This document shows positions 38,931-47,818 of a stretch of DNA of 64,000 nucleotides, one piece after another. The DNA lies in the NCBI RefSeq assembly GCF_000763385.1, contig NZ_JQFA01000002.1:3038001-3102000 (forward strand), in the 5' to 3' direction. Source of the DNA: Leptolyngbya sp. KIOST-1 (GTDB lineage: Bacteria; Cyanobacteriota; Cyanobacteriia; Phormidesmidales; Phormidesmidaceae). Made by a program: the position numbers and the translations under genes. Position 1 is the first letter of the stretch; every line of letters starts with the position of its first letter. The notes below the pieces were generated by a model. It did no database searches. It saw nothing but the letters and a program-made list of their open reading frames with translations, and had not been told where the DNA came from.

Positions 38931-40148
38931 ATGCAGTCTTTATTTGCGGCGGGGTTAGATAGTCTGCTGGAACATCGCCAATCGTTCCCCGCTTTGCTGG
39001 GCAAACAGTACTTTAACTACGGAGGTCAGGGGCCGATGGCCCAGGGCACCCTGGAGGCGATCGCGGCGGCCCACCGACGGGTGCAGGAACTGGGGCCGTT
39101 TTCGGCAGCGGCCAACCAGTGGGTGATGGCGGAGGCGGCCCAGACCCGCACGGCGATCGCCGCAGAACTGGGCACCACCGCCGACACCATTACCCTCACC
39201 GAGGATGTCACCGTAGGCTGCAACATTCCCCTGTGGGGGGTGGCGTGGCAGGCCGGGGATCACATTCTGCTGTCAGACTGTGAACATCCTGGCGTGATTG
39301 CCGCCGTGGCAGAGATCTGCCGCCGCTTTGGCGTCACCTATAGCACCTGCCCGCTGCTGGCCACGGTGAACGGGGGCGATCCAGCGGCGGTGGTGGCGCA
39401 GCACCTGCGACCCGAGACTCGCATGCTGGTGATCAGCCACATTTTTTGGAATACGGGGCAGGTGCTCCCCCTGGAGGCGATCGCCGAGGTCTGTCACCGC
39501 CGCCCCCAGCCGGTGCTGGTGCTGGTGGATGCGGCCCAGTCGGTGGGCGCGCTGCCGCTGGATTTGCCCGCCCTGGGGATCGATTTCTACGCCTTTACCG
39601 GGCACAAGTGGTGGTGCGGCCCGGCGGGGCTGGGGGGCCTCTACAGCCGTCCCGAGGCGATGGCGCAGATCTCCCCCACCTTCATCGGCTGGCGGGGGAT
39701 CACCACCGACGCCAACGCCAACCCCACGGGGTGGAAGCCCAACGGCCAGCGGTTTGAGGTGGCTACCTCGAACTACCCGCTGCTGGCGGGACTGCGAAGG
39801 GCGATCGCCCACCAGGCCGAGGTGGGTACCCCAGCCCAGCGCTACCAGCGGCTGGTGGATCTCAGCCAGCGGCTGTGGGCGCAGCTCCAGGACCTCCCCT
39901 ACGTTCGCACCGTACGTCAAACGCCGCCCGACTCGGGGCTGGTGTCCTTTTGGGTGCTGGAGCGCGGGGAGCCTTCTCCGGCCTGGCACAAGCGCCTGGT
40001 GGACGAGTTGGAAACCCAGGGGGTGTACCTGCGCACCCTGCAATCGCCCAACTGCGTGCGGGCCTGCACCCACTACCTGACCCTGGAGGCGGAGGTGGAC
40101 GAGTTGGTGGCTGGTCTCAAAGCCAGGCTGAAACCGGAGCTGGACTAG
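38931..40148 (+). CDS. Cystine C-S lyase / class V aminotransferase fold (C-DES type)
   Basis: 405 aa from MQSLFAAGLDSLLEHRQSFP (ATG at 38931; a TTG frame from 38877 is unlikely). PLP enzyme of the class V fold with the Schiff-base Lys in FTGHKWWCGPAGLG, and VDAAQSVGALPLDLPALGIDF and LSDCEHPGVIAAVAE. It resembles the Synechocystis cystine lyase C-DES, which splits cystine to give persulfide for Fe-S assembly, over its whole length (YFNYGGQGPM, TEDVTVGCNI, FIGWRGI). It could also be annotated as isopenicillin-N epimerase-like. No suf or isc neighbour. Confidence 0.85.
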   Translation: MQSLFAAGLDSLLEHRQSFPALLGKQYFNYGGQGPMAQGTLEAIAAAHRRVQELGPFSAAANQWVMAEAAQTRTAIAAELGTTADTITLTEDVTVGCNIPLWGVAWQAGDHILLSDCEHPGVIAAVAEICRRFGVTYSTCPLLATVNGGDPAAVVAQHLRPETRMLVISHIFWNTGQVLPLEAIAEVCHRRPQPVLVLVDAAQSVGALPLDLPALGIDFYAFTGHKWWCGPAGLGGLYSRPEAMAQISPTFIGWRGITTDANANPTGWKPNGQRFEVATSNYPLLAGLRRAIAHQAEVGTPAQRYQRLVDLSQRLWAQLQDLPYVRTVRQTPPDSGLVSFWVLERGEPSPAWHKRLVDELETQGVYLRTLQSPNCVRACTHYLTLEAEVDELVAGLKARLKPELD

Positions 40149-40719
40149 TCTTGCCTGGCGGAGAGCGACCACCGTTGCCAGGGTGTCAGGTTCCAGACCT
40201 TAGGGGTGTCGGGTTCCAGGTATCAGGGGTGTCAGGTTCCAGGTATCAGGTATCAGGAATGATGGGCTGACTGGTGCCATCGAAGACTGGTACCGCTGGG
40301 CGGTATTCAACATTCAACGTTCAAAAATGCAACGTTCAATCAATGAAAATCGCTAGACTGTGGGTGTTGCAAATGTCCTGTACGCCGTTGCGCTGCCCTA
40401 GCGTATAACGGTGGTAGGCATCCACCAAAAGGATCCGACAACTCCAGTTGACCTGAAGCAGTCAGCCCAACTCTGCCCAAAGTGGTAGGGCGATCGCGGC
40501 AATTGCTACTACACTCTGCCTTTTGGTTGTTGAACCGACGGATTAGGCTGTCGTTAAATGAATTAATTGAAATTGTCCTAACCCAATCTTCCCTAACGGG
40601 TGGCATTGGGCTGACCTATGTCTACCTCATCGCCCAAGGGAGGCTGTCAGGTTGAATGTTCTTCTGGCCAAGCTGGGGTACTGTCCCCTGCTCATGGAGC
40701 GTTTTCAGCGGAGAAATTG
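40149..40719. other. Gap with 23-bp tandem repeats before the histidine kinase
   Basis: 571 bp. It holds a tandem repeat (40181-40256, separate entry) and a small AACGTTCAA direct repeat around 40315-40340. GGAGAAATTG precedes the kinase ATG at 40720. Frames between are not gene-like. Confidence 0.45.
40181..40256 (+). repeat. Three tandem 23-bp repeats
   Basis: Units begin GGGTGTC(A/G)GGTTCCAG at 40181, 40204 and 40227, each 23 bp, followed by a partial GTATCAG. The last two are almost identical; the first is diverged at its end. It is a short-sequence repeat of the kind common between cyanobacterial genes. Confidence 0.85.
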
Positions 40720-41946
40720 ATGGGACTGGCAGACTTCATTCTTGAGAATGTCGAGCTCATTCTGATGGAATGGGAGACGTTTGCGCGCAGCCTTGCCCCA
40801 GGCGCAACTATGACCAAGCTCGCCCTACGAAACGACGCTGAGGCGATGCTGCGAGCCACCGCGCGCGATATGAAAGTTGGCCAAAGCTCCGACCAGCAGA
40901 CGAGCAAGTCGAAGGGGCAAGGCGGCGTTGGGGGTGAAGAGAGCGATCGCCTCGACCACGCTTCGGTCCTGCACGGTGCATCACGACTGGGCTCAGGCTT
41001 TGACATTATGGAGGTGGTCTCCGAATACCGGGCCCTGCGCGCCAGTGTGCTTCGCCTGTGGCGTGAGCACCGCCTAAAGCTCACCATCGACGACATCGAG
41101 GAAATCACCCGCTTCAACGAGTCAATCGATCAATCCCTAGCCGCCGCCGTGGGCAGCTACACGAGCCGGGTCGATCAGTCGCGCCGCATGTTTCTGGCCA
41201 TCCTCAGCCACGACCTGCGCAACCCGCTCAACTCCATCACCATGGCGGCCCAGCTCATCTCACGCGCCTCAGGCGATGGCTCCGATTCAGCCAAAGCCCT
41301 GTCAATGATCGACACGAATACGAAGACAATCACACGGTTGATTAGCGACCTGATCGACTTTGCATCGACGGGGTTGGGCAGCGCGATGCCGCTGACGCCC
41401 GGTCCGACCGATTTGGAAAAACTCTGCCGCGAAGTCTTTGAGGAATTTTGCTTTGCCCACCCCCAGCACACGCTGCGCTTTCACGCAGAGGGCGATCTGA
41501 CGGGCGACTGCGATGCGTCCCGGCTCCGCCAGGTTGTTTCCAACCTGATGGGCAACGCCATTCAGCACGGTTCTCCCGCAGGGCCAATCGACCTCTCGAT
41601 CGCCTCAGAGGCATCAACCATGACTCTGAGCGTCCACAACGAGGGGCCACCGATTCCGCCGGAGATGCTGTCCACCATTTTCAATCCGCTGATGCGCCAC
41701 ACTCTGTCGGAAGCGACAGCCCCACGGGTGCAGGGCAGCATCGGCCTGGGGCTGTATATCGTGCGCGAAATTGTCGTTGCCCACGGCGGCACAGTGGAGG
41801 TGACCTCCACAGCGCAGGATGGCACCACGTTTACGGTTTATCTGCCGCGATCGCAGCCGGTAGAAGGCGATTGCCAGGCCGCGCACTCTCAGCTTGAAGG
41901 CGGCTTGAGGAATAGAGGCGCAGCCTCGCTCTGCGAGGGGGATTGA
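40720..41946 (+). CDS. Sensor histidine kinase with RsbRD-type N-terminal domain
   Basis: 408 aa from MGLADFILENVELILMEWET (ATG at 40720 with GGAG 6 nt upstream; a frame from 40618 adds 34 residues). The N-terminal domain (to about 165) follows the RsbRD_N pattern found in non-haem globin-like stress sensors. Then HisKA with the phosphorylated His in LAILSHDLRNPLNSI, and HATPase with NLMGNAIQHGSP, GSIGLGLYIVREIV and DGTTFTVYLPR. No transmembrane helix, so it is a soluble sensor. A partner regulator is not nearby. Its style recalls proteobacterial kinases, so transfer is possible. Confidence 0.85.
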   Translation: MGLADFILENVELILMEWETFARSLAPGATMTKLALRNDAEAMLRATARDMKVGQSSDQQTSKSKGQGGVGGEESDRLDHASVLHGASRLGSGFDIMEVVSEYRALRASVLRLWREHRLKLTIDDIEEITRFNESIDQSLAAAVGSYTSRVDQSRRMFLAILSHDLRNPLNSITMAAQLISRASGDGSDSAKALSMIDTNTKTITRLISDLIDFASTGLGSAMPLTPGPTDLEKLCREVFEEFCFAHPQHTLRFHAEGDLTGDCDASRLRQVVSNLMGNAIQHGSPAGPIDLSIASEASTMTLSVHNEGPPIPPEMLSTIFNPLMRHTLSEATAPRVQGSIGLGLYIVREIVVAHGGTVEVTSTAQDGTTFTVYLPRSQPVEGDCQAAHSQLEGGLRNRGAASLCEGD

Positions 41947-42046
41947 CCACCCTGGCAGCGGCCAAGGCAGCGGTGATGCCCCCCTTGACCCGCTAAAATT
42001 GATCGTGTCTGGCGATTATGGCGTCACCTACTGAGTTTCAGCCTGC

Positions 42047-43963
42047 ATGAGCGCTTCCGTGGAGTTTTTAGATGAATACGATGTGGTCGTCGTAGGAGCG
42101 GGCCACTCCGGCTGCGAGGCGGCCCTGGCTTCGGCCCGGCTGGGTTGTCGCACTCTGCTGATTACCCTCAACCTCGACAAAATTGCCTGGCAACCCTGCA
42201 ACCCCGCCGTGGGCGGCCCCGCCAAATCGCAGCTCACCCACGAGGTCGATGCCCTGGGGGGCGAAATTGGCAAGATGGCCGATCGCACCTACCTGCAAAA
42301 GCGGGTGCTCAACAACTCGCGCGGACCCGCCGTGTGGGCGCTGCGGGCCCAGACCGACAAGCGCGAGTACGCCGCCGTGATGAAAACCATCGTCGAAAAT
42401 CAGGACAACTTGACTATCCGCGAGGGCATGGTGACGGACCTGGTGCTGGGGGCCAACGACGAAGTGGTGGGAGTGGAAACCTACTTTGGCGTGGCCTTCA
42501 GGTGCCAGGCCGTCATCCTCACCACCGGCACCTTCCTGGGCGGCACCATCTGGATTGGCGACAAATCCATGGCGGCCGGGCGGGCCGGGGAATTTGCCGC
42601 CACCGGCCTCACCGACACCCTCAACCGCCTGGGCTTTGAGACTGGGCGGCTGAAGACCGGTACCCCAGCCCGAGTCGATCGCCGCTCGATCAACTTCGAT
42701 GCCCTGGAACCCCAGCCCGGCGACGAAGACATTCGCTGGTTCAGCTTTGACCCCGAGGTGTGGGTGGAGCGGCAGCAAATGCCCTGCCACCTGACCCGCA
42801 CCACCGCTGAAACCCACCGCCTGATTCAGGACAACCTGCACCTGTCGCCCATCTACGGCGGCTGGGTCGATTCTAAAGGCCCCCGCTACTGCCCCAGCAT
42901 CGAGGACAAAATCGTTCGCTTTGCCGACAAGGAGAGCCACCAGATCTTCCTGGAGCCGGAGGGGCGCGACATTCCCGAAATCTACGTGCAGGGCTTCTCC
43001 ACCGGCCTGCCCGAAAAGCTCCAGCTGGCCATGCTGCGCACCCTGCCGGGGCTAGAGCACTGCACCATGCTGCGCCCCGCCTACGCCGTGGAGTATGACT
43101 ACCTGCCCGCCACCCAGTGCTACCCCACCATGATGACCAAACGGGTGGCCGGGCTGTTTTGCGCCGGACAGATCAACGGCACCACGGGCTACGAGGAAGC
43201 CGCCGCCCAGGGCTTTGTGGCCGGGGTGAATGCGGCCCGCCTGGTGCAGGGTCAGGAGCTGCTGGTGCTGCCGCGGGAAGGTAGCTACATCGGCACCCTG
43301 CTGGACGACCTGTGCACAAAGGACCTGCGGGAGCCCTACCGAATGCTGACCTCGCGCTCTGAGTACCGGCTGCTGCTGCGCTCCGACAATGCCGATCAGC
43401 GCCTCACCCCCCTGGGCCGGGAGATCGGGCTGATTGACGATCGCCGCTGGGAGCTATTTACCCGCAAGTACAGCCACATTGCCGCCGAAAAAGAGCGATT
43501 GGGCGAAACTCGGGTGAAGGAGCACGAGGAGCTGGGTCAGCGGATCGCCCTTGACACCGACCAGCGGATCAAGGGCTCGATCACCCTGGCGGACCTGCTG
43601 CGCCGCCCCGGTTTCCACTACGGCGACCTCGATCGCTACGGCCTGGGCAACCCTGCCCTCAGCCGCGAAGAGCGAGAGGGGGCGGAGATTGACATTAAGT
43701 ATTCGGGCTACATTCAGCGCCAGCAGAACCAGATTGACCAGGTGGCCAAAAATACGGGCCGCAAACTGCCCGCGACCCTCGACTACATGGCGATCGAGAC
43801 CCTGTCCAAGGAAGCCCGCGAGAAGCTGACCCAGGTCAAGCCGCTCACCATTGGACAGGCCTCGCGCATTGGCGGCGTCAACCCCGCCGATGTCAACGCC
43901 CTGCTGGTGTACCTGGAGATTCAGTCCCGCCGCGATCGGACGGCCCCGGCCGCGATTCGTTAG
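42047..43963 (+). CDS. mnmG: tRNA uridine 5-carboxymethylaminomethyl modification enzyme MnmG
   Basis: 638 aa. With MnmE it modifies the wobble uridine of certain tRNAs; FAD and NADH dependent. The FAD fold [20 protein letters not shown], the [23 protein letters not shown] signature, and [14 protein letters not shown] are diagnostic. The C-terminal helical domain with [18 protein letters not shown] is complete. It is followed by an SDR gene after 31 bp, probably in one transcript. Confidence 0.97.
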   Translation: MSASVEFLDEYDVVVVGAGHSGCEAALASARLGCRTLLITLNLDKIAWQPCNPAVGGPAKSQLTHEVDALGGEIGKMADRTYLQKRVLNNSRGPAVWALRAQTDKREYAAVMKTIVENQDNLTIREGMVTDLVLGANDEVVGVETYFGVAFRCQAVILTTGTFLGGTIWIGDKSMAAGRAGEFAATGLTDTLNRLGFETGRLKTGTPARVDRRSINFDALEPQPGDEDIRWFSFDPEVWVERQQMPCHLTRTTAETHRLIQDNLHLSPIYGGWVDSKGPRYCPSIEDKIVRFADKESHQIFLEPEGRDIPEIYVQGFSTGLPEKLQLAMLRTLPGLEHCTMLRPAYAVEYDYLPATQCYPTMMTKRVAGLFCAGQINGTTGYEEAAAQGFVAGVNAARLVQGQELLVLPREGSYIGTLLDDLCTKDLREPYRMLTSRSEYRLLLRSDNADQRLTPLGREIGLIDDRRWELFTRKYSHIAAEKERLGETRVKEHEELGQRIALDTDQRIKGSITLADLLRRPGFHYGDLDRYGLGNPALSREEREGAEIDIKYSGYIQRQQNQIDQVAKNTGRKLPATLDYMAIETLSKEAREKLTQVKPLTIGQASRIGGVNPADVNALLVYLEIQSRRDRTAPAAIR

Positions 43964-43994
43964 AATCAAGCCGACTTGGTTTCAGGGACAAGCG

Positions 43995-44774
43995 ATGGCA
44001 AAGCCAGTTTTGATCACGGGTGCCTCCAGCGGGATTGGCTACGAGCTGGCCAGGGTCTGCGCTGCCCACCACCACGACCTGGTGCTGGTAGCCCGCCGCG
44101 AAGAGCGCCTGCTGGCGCTCAAGGATGAGCTAGAAGCCGCCCACGGCATCCTGGTGTGGACCTATCGGGGCGACCTCACCGAGGCCGACACCCGCCAGCA
44201 GTTCTTTGACTGGACCGAGTTCAAGGGCATTACCCCCTACGGGCTGGTCAACAACGCCGGGTTTGGCGATTTGAGCACCTTTGTCGAGTCGAGCTGGGAG
44301 AAGCAAAACGCCATGCTGCAGCTCAACATCGTCGCCCTCACCCACCTGAGCCGACTATACCTACCCAAAATGGTGGCCCAGGGCCAGGGCCGCATTCTCA
44401 ACGTGGCCTCGACGGCGGCGTTTTTGCCGGGGCCTTACATGGCGGTGTACTACGCCAGCAAAGCCTACGTGCTGTCGTTCACCGAGGCGATCGCCAGCGA
44501 GCTGGAGGGCACGGGCGTGACCGCCACCACCCTCTGCCCTGGCCCCACCGAATCCGAGTTTCAGGCCCAGGCCGACGCCAAAAACGCAAAGCTGTTTGAG
44601 GGCAAAACCCTGCCTACTTCCGCCGAGGTAGCCGCCTACGCCTACGCGGCGATGGAGAAAGGACAGCGCATCGCGGTACACGGCACCACCAACAAAATGC
44701 TGTCCCTGGCCACCCGACTGCTGCCCCGCAAGAACCTGGCTGAGGTGGCCCGGGAACTGCAAAAGCCCGCCTAG
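43995..44774 (+). CDS. Short-chain dehydrogenase/reductase (DltE/YqjQ-like)
   Basis: 259 aa from MAKPVLITGASSGIGYELAR (ATG at 43995). Nucleotide-binding TGASSGIG, NNAG (VNNAGFGD), the catalytic Ser in ASTAAFLPGPYMAVYYASKAY with Tyr-x-x-x-Lys, and the CPGPTESEF loop are typical of classical NADP-dependent SDRs. The substrate is unknown. Its TAG is followed at once by the GTG of the M28 peptidase gene, so translation may be coupled. Confidence 0.92.
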   Translation: MAKPVLITGASSGIGYELARVCAAHHHDLVLVARREERLLALKDELEAAHGILVWTYRGDLTEADTRQQFFDWTEFKGITPYGLVNNAGFGDLSTFVESSWEKQNAMLQLNIVALTHLSRLYLPKMVAQGQGRILNVASTAAFLPGPYMAVYYASKAYVLSFTEAIASELEGTGVTATTLCPGPTESEFQAQADAKNAKLFEGKTLPTSAEVAAYAYAAMEKGQRIAVHGTTNKMLSLATRLLPRKNLAEVARELQKPA

Positions 44775-45629
44775 GTGATCCCCGTGAGTGATGCGGCCCT
44801 ACGGGAGCGCCTGAAAGGGCATTTGGAGCAGGTGGCGCGCGATCGCAACCCATTTTTGGCCTCGGCCCATCACTTTTTTGTGCAGCAATACCTTCAGCAG
44901 GAGCTGGGGCGCTGGGGCCAAGTCACCGACCACCGGTTTGACTTCGAGGGGCAGTCGTTCACCAACTGGATTTTGGACCTGCCCGGAGAGGAGCCCCGCC
45001 GCCCGGTTATTCTGGTCGGCGCCCACTACGACTCGGTACCCGGTTCCCCAGGAGCCGACGACAACGCCACCGGGGTCGCAGTGCTACTGGAGCTGGCCCG
45101 CGCCTTGGCTCAGCAACCGGGGCGATCGCCCCTGCGGCTGGTCGCCTTTGACCTCGAAGAGCTGGGGTTTGTGGGCAGCCGCCACTATGCCAACGCCCTC
45201 CACCAGCAGGGAGAACCCCTGGGGCTGATGCTGTCGCTGGAAATGCTGGGCTACTGCTCCCACCAGCCCAACTCCCAAACCTACCCGGCAGGGCTGGAGC
45301 GGTTTTACCCCAATCGCGGCAACTATATCGCCCAAATTGGGCCGTGGCAGAGCATTCCCACCATGGTGCGGCTGTGGCGGGGCTTTCGCGCCGCTGGGCT
45401 GCCCAGCCAGTGGCTGCCCGTGGTCAACGGGGGCCGCGCCGTGCCCGACACGCGGCGCAGCGACCACGTGCCATTCTGGGATTTGGGCTACCCGGCAATT
45501 TTGATTACCGATACGGCAGACCTGCGCAACCCCCACTACCACCGGCCCAGCGACACCCTGGAAAGCTTGGATTTAGGGTTTCTCACCCAGGTCTGCCAGG
45601 GACTAATCTACAGCCTGCGCCGTCTGTAG
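44775..45629 (+). CDS. M28 family zinc peptidase
   Basis: 284 aa, GTG at 44775 directly after the SDR stop (a second GTG is at 44784). Metal ligands fit M28 aminopeptidases: GAHYDSVPGSPGADDNATG, FDLEELGFVG, SLEMLGY and a last His in LRNPHYHRPSDTLES. No signal peptide is visible, so it is probably cytoplasmic. It overlaps the converging M23 gene by 27 bp at the 3' end. Confidence 0.92.
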   Translation: MIPVSDAALRERLKGHLEQVARDRNPFLASAHHFFVQQYLQQELGRWGQVTDHRFDFEGQSFTNWILDLPGEEPRRPVILVGAHYDSVPGSPGADDNATGVAVLLELARALAQQPGRSPLRLVAFDLEELGFVGSRHYANALHQQGEPLGLMLSLEMLGYCSHQPNSQTYPAGLERFYPNRGNYIAQIGPWQSIPTMVRLWRGFRAAGLPSQWLPVVNGGRAVPDTRRSDHVPFWDLGYPAILITDTADLRNPHYHRPSDTLESLDLGFLTQVCQGLIYSLRRL

Positions 45630-46238
45630 CTGCTGATAGTCGAACCCAGCTTTGATCACCAGAGCAGGATCTACCCAGGCCCCGTCGTACTTGAGACCCC
45701 AGTGCAGATGGGGTCCGGTGGTGCTGCCCGTCATGCCGACCCGGCCAATCCGCTGGCCAGAAGCTACCCTCTGGCCCTGGCGAATCTCGATGCCGCCAGC
45801 CCGGTCAACCAGCACGCGGCCCCCCTCTTTTTCGATTACCACGCTGCCCTGCATGTGGCAGTAGATGTGGGTCCAGCGGCCCGACTGCACAATAGCTGCG
45901 GTACCGCAGGCGGTGTGGTCGTGAACCTCAATCACCTTACCTTCCCACCAGCTGCGAATGTAGCTGCCCATAGGAGCAGCCAGATCGAGGCCGTAGTGAA
46001 AGCGGTGGCCGCCCATGGGGTGTTGGCGGTAGCCGAAGGGTGAGGTGTAGCGGGAGAAATTTTCGAGCGGGAACGACGCGCCCAGCCAAGGGTTGGCTGG
46101 GGCCGCCTCGACCGCCGCCCCTTGATCTTCGGCAATACTCTGGGGAGCCGATTGAATCAGTTCTGCCATGACGCCAACACCAACACTCAACGCAACAATC
46201 CAGCCCAGGGCCTGGGCCCCACCACGGTAACCATTCAT
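45603..46238 (-). CDS. M23 family peptidase (LytM domain)
   Basis: 211 aa. An N-terminal hydrophobic segment (about residues 8-28) acts as a signal or anchor. The LytM zinc motif is intact: HRFHYGLDLAAP and GPHLHWGLK. SPFGYRQHPMGGHRFHYG is the usual metal-site context. It likely cleaves or remodels peptidoglycan in the periplasm. The 3' end overlaps the M28 gene by 27 bp. Confidence 0.93.
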   Translation of the reverse strand: MNGYRGGAQALGWIVALSVGVGVMAELIQSAPQSIAEDQGAAVEAAPANPWLGASFPLENFSRYTSPFGYRQHPMGGHRFHYGLDLAAPMGSYIRSWWEGKVIEVHDHTACGTAAIVQSGRWTHIYCHMQGSVVIEKEGGRVLVDRAGGIEIRQGQRVASGQRIGRVGMTGSTTGPHLHWGLKYDGAWVDPALVIKAGFDYQQLQTAQAVD

Positions 46239-46684
46239 ACGCGCTCAAAGATGAGAAGCCAGGAATCAAAATAGTACAATTGTATTTTTAAGAATAGTCT
46301 AAAGGTACTAGTTTGCCAACCGCTTTTCTGGATTGATCGGCAAAAAATCTGCCCTGCTGCGACTCCCAGATCGTTCAAACGACAGAGGTTGGTCGGTTTG
46401 AGGTTTGCGACTCTAAAGCTGACCCTTCTTAAACCCAGCAGGTTTAAGCTGGCCAGGTGCCAGAGCTACGGGCTAGGGGCAGTAGCCACACCAGGTATTG
46501 AGAGAGTCGGGATCCGCTTGGGTGGATCTGGTCCTTGGCTGCAGGGTTGTTGGCTGAGGTATTTTCCTGGCGGTGGTCCGCCGAACCGCCCGCTTCGAGA
46601 TCAACTTTTTGACTTGAAGCAGGACTTCAGCCCGGTTCCCAAACCGGATTGAGCTGTTTCGAGAAGCCATTCACAAATTTAACT
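46239..46684. other. Divergent gap between M23 and App1-type genes
   Basis: 446 bp with an AT-rich stretch near 46270-46310 that may hold promoters of the M23 gene. No gene or repeat recognised. The ATG at 46685 has no strong Shine-Dalgarno. Confidence 0.3.
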
Positions 46685-47803
46685 ATGCCGATTAACCATC
46701 TCAACAACGTCAAGGGATCGATTACCAAGCTGATAGGCCTGGCGGGCCCACTCCAGGTGCTGACTTACCGGGGCTACGGTAGCGCCGATCGCCTCTGTTT
46801 TCGGGGCCGGGTGCTGCGCGATGACGGCCTCCATCCCTGCGATGAGGATTGGCCGGTGTGGAAAAATGCCCTCAACATGTGGCGTCGCTTTGACCACGAT
46901 GAAGTACCGGGGGCTAAGCTGCGGGTGACGTTCCAGGATCAAACCCACGAGGTTGAAACCGATGGGGCGGGCTTCTTTTTCGACGAAATGCGGCCCCATC
47001 AGCCGTTGTCTGGGGAGGATTTGTGGCACGAGGCCAAAGTTGAGCTGATCGAACCCCGCACCAAAAAGGAGACCCCGGAGGCGGTGGCGCAGCTGCTGGT
47101 GCCGCGATCGCAGGCCCAATTCGGCATCATCAGCGACATTGACGACACCATTGTCCACACCAGCGCCACCGACCTATGGAAAATGATTCGGCTGGCCTAC
47201 CTGGGCAACAGCCAGACCCGCCTGCCCATCCCCGGCATTCCGGACCTGTACCAGGCGTTTCATGCCGGTGACGATGATCAGCACAAAAACCCGATCTTCT
47301 ACGTGTCCAGCAGCGCCTGGAACATGTACGACCTGTTTGAAGAATTTATGGACGCCCAGGGACTACCGGCTGGACCTATTTCCCTGGTGGCCCTCGACCT
47401 CTCCTGGTCGAAGCTGCTTTCCTTTGAGCACAGCGACCACAAGCGCAGTGAGATCGAGCCGATTCTAGAGCAGTACCCCGACCTGCCCTTTATTTTGATC
47501 GGTGACAGTGGCCAAAAAGACCCGGAAATTTACACTCAGCTGGTGCAGAACCACCCCGATCGCATTGCCTGCATCTACATTCGCAATATCCCCAAGGAAC
47601 GCCCCGAGCGCCAGTCAGAACTCGACGCCCTGAAAGACCAGGTGCGCCAGGCGGGTAGCGAATTGGTGACCTTTGAAGATGCGAACGCGGTAGCCCGCCA
47701 CGCCAACCAGCGGGGCTGGATTCGGGCTGAGGCAATCGAGGCAGTAAACCAGGCGGTGGCCGCCGCCGAGCCCCTGCCCATAGGCTCATCCTCCTCGCGT
47801 TGA
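46685..47803 (+). CDS. App1-family phosphatidate phosphatase-like protein (DUF2183)
   Basis: 372 aa from MPINHLNNVKGSITKLIGLA (ATG at 46685). The HAD-type catalytic motif is ISDIDDTIVHTSATDLWKM (DxDxT). Further family parts are FYVSSSAWNMYDLFEEFM and LPFILIGDSGQKDPEIYTQL. In yeast, App1 is a phosphatidate phosphatase; bacterial relatives are putative. The N-terminal 150 residues form a beta-rich domain (LTYRGYGSADRLCFRGRVL). No membrane segment. Confidence 0.88.
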   Translation: MPINHLNNVKGSITKLIGLAGPLQVLTYRGYGSADRLCFRGRVLRDDGLHPCDEDWPVWKNALNMWRRFDHDEVPGAKLRVTFQDQTHEVETDGAGFFFDEMRPHQPLSGEDLWHEAKVELIEPRTKKETPEAVAQLLVPRSQAQFGIISDIDDTIVHTSATDLWKMIRLAYLGNSQTRLPIPGIPDLYQAFHAGDDDQHKNPIFYVSSSAWNMYDLFEEFMDAQGLPAGPISLVALDLSWSKLLSFEHSDHKRSEIEPILEQYPDLPFILIGDSGQKDPEIYTQLVQNHPDRIACIYIRNIPKERPERQSELDALKDQVRQAGSELVTFEDANAVARHANQRGWIRAEAIEAVNQAVAAAEPLPIGSSSSR

Positions 47804-47818
47804 TATTGCCAATTCAGG

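Noticed and set aside
40181-40256. CRISPR array
   Set aside because: Units are contiguous 23-bp tandem repeats without spacers.
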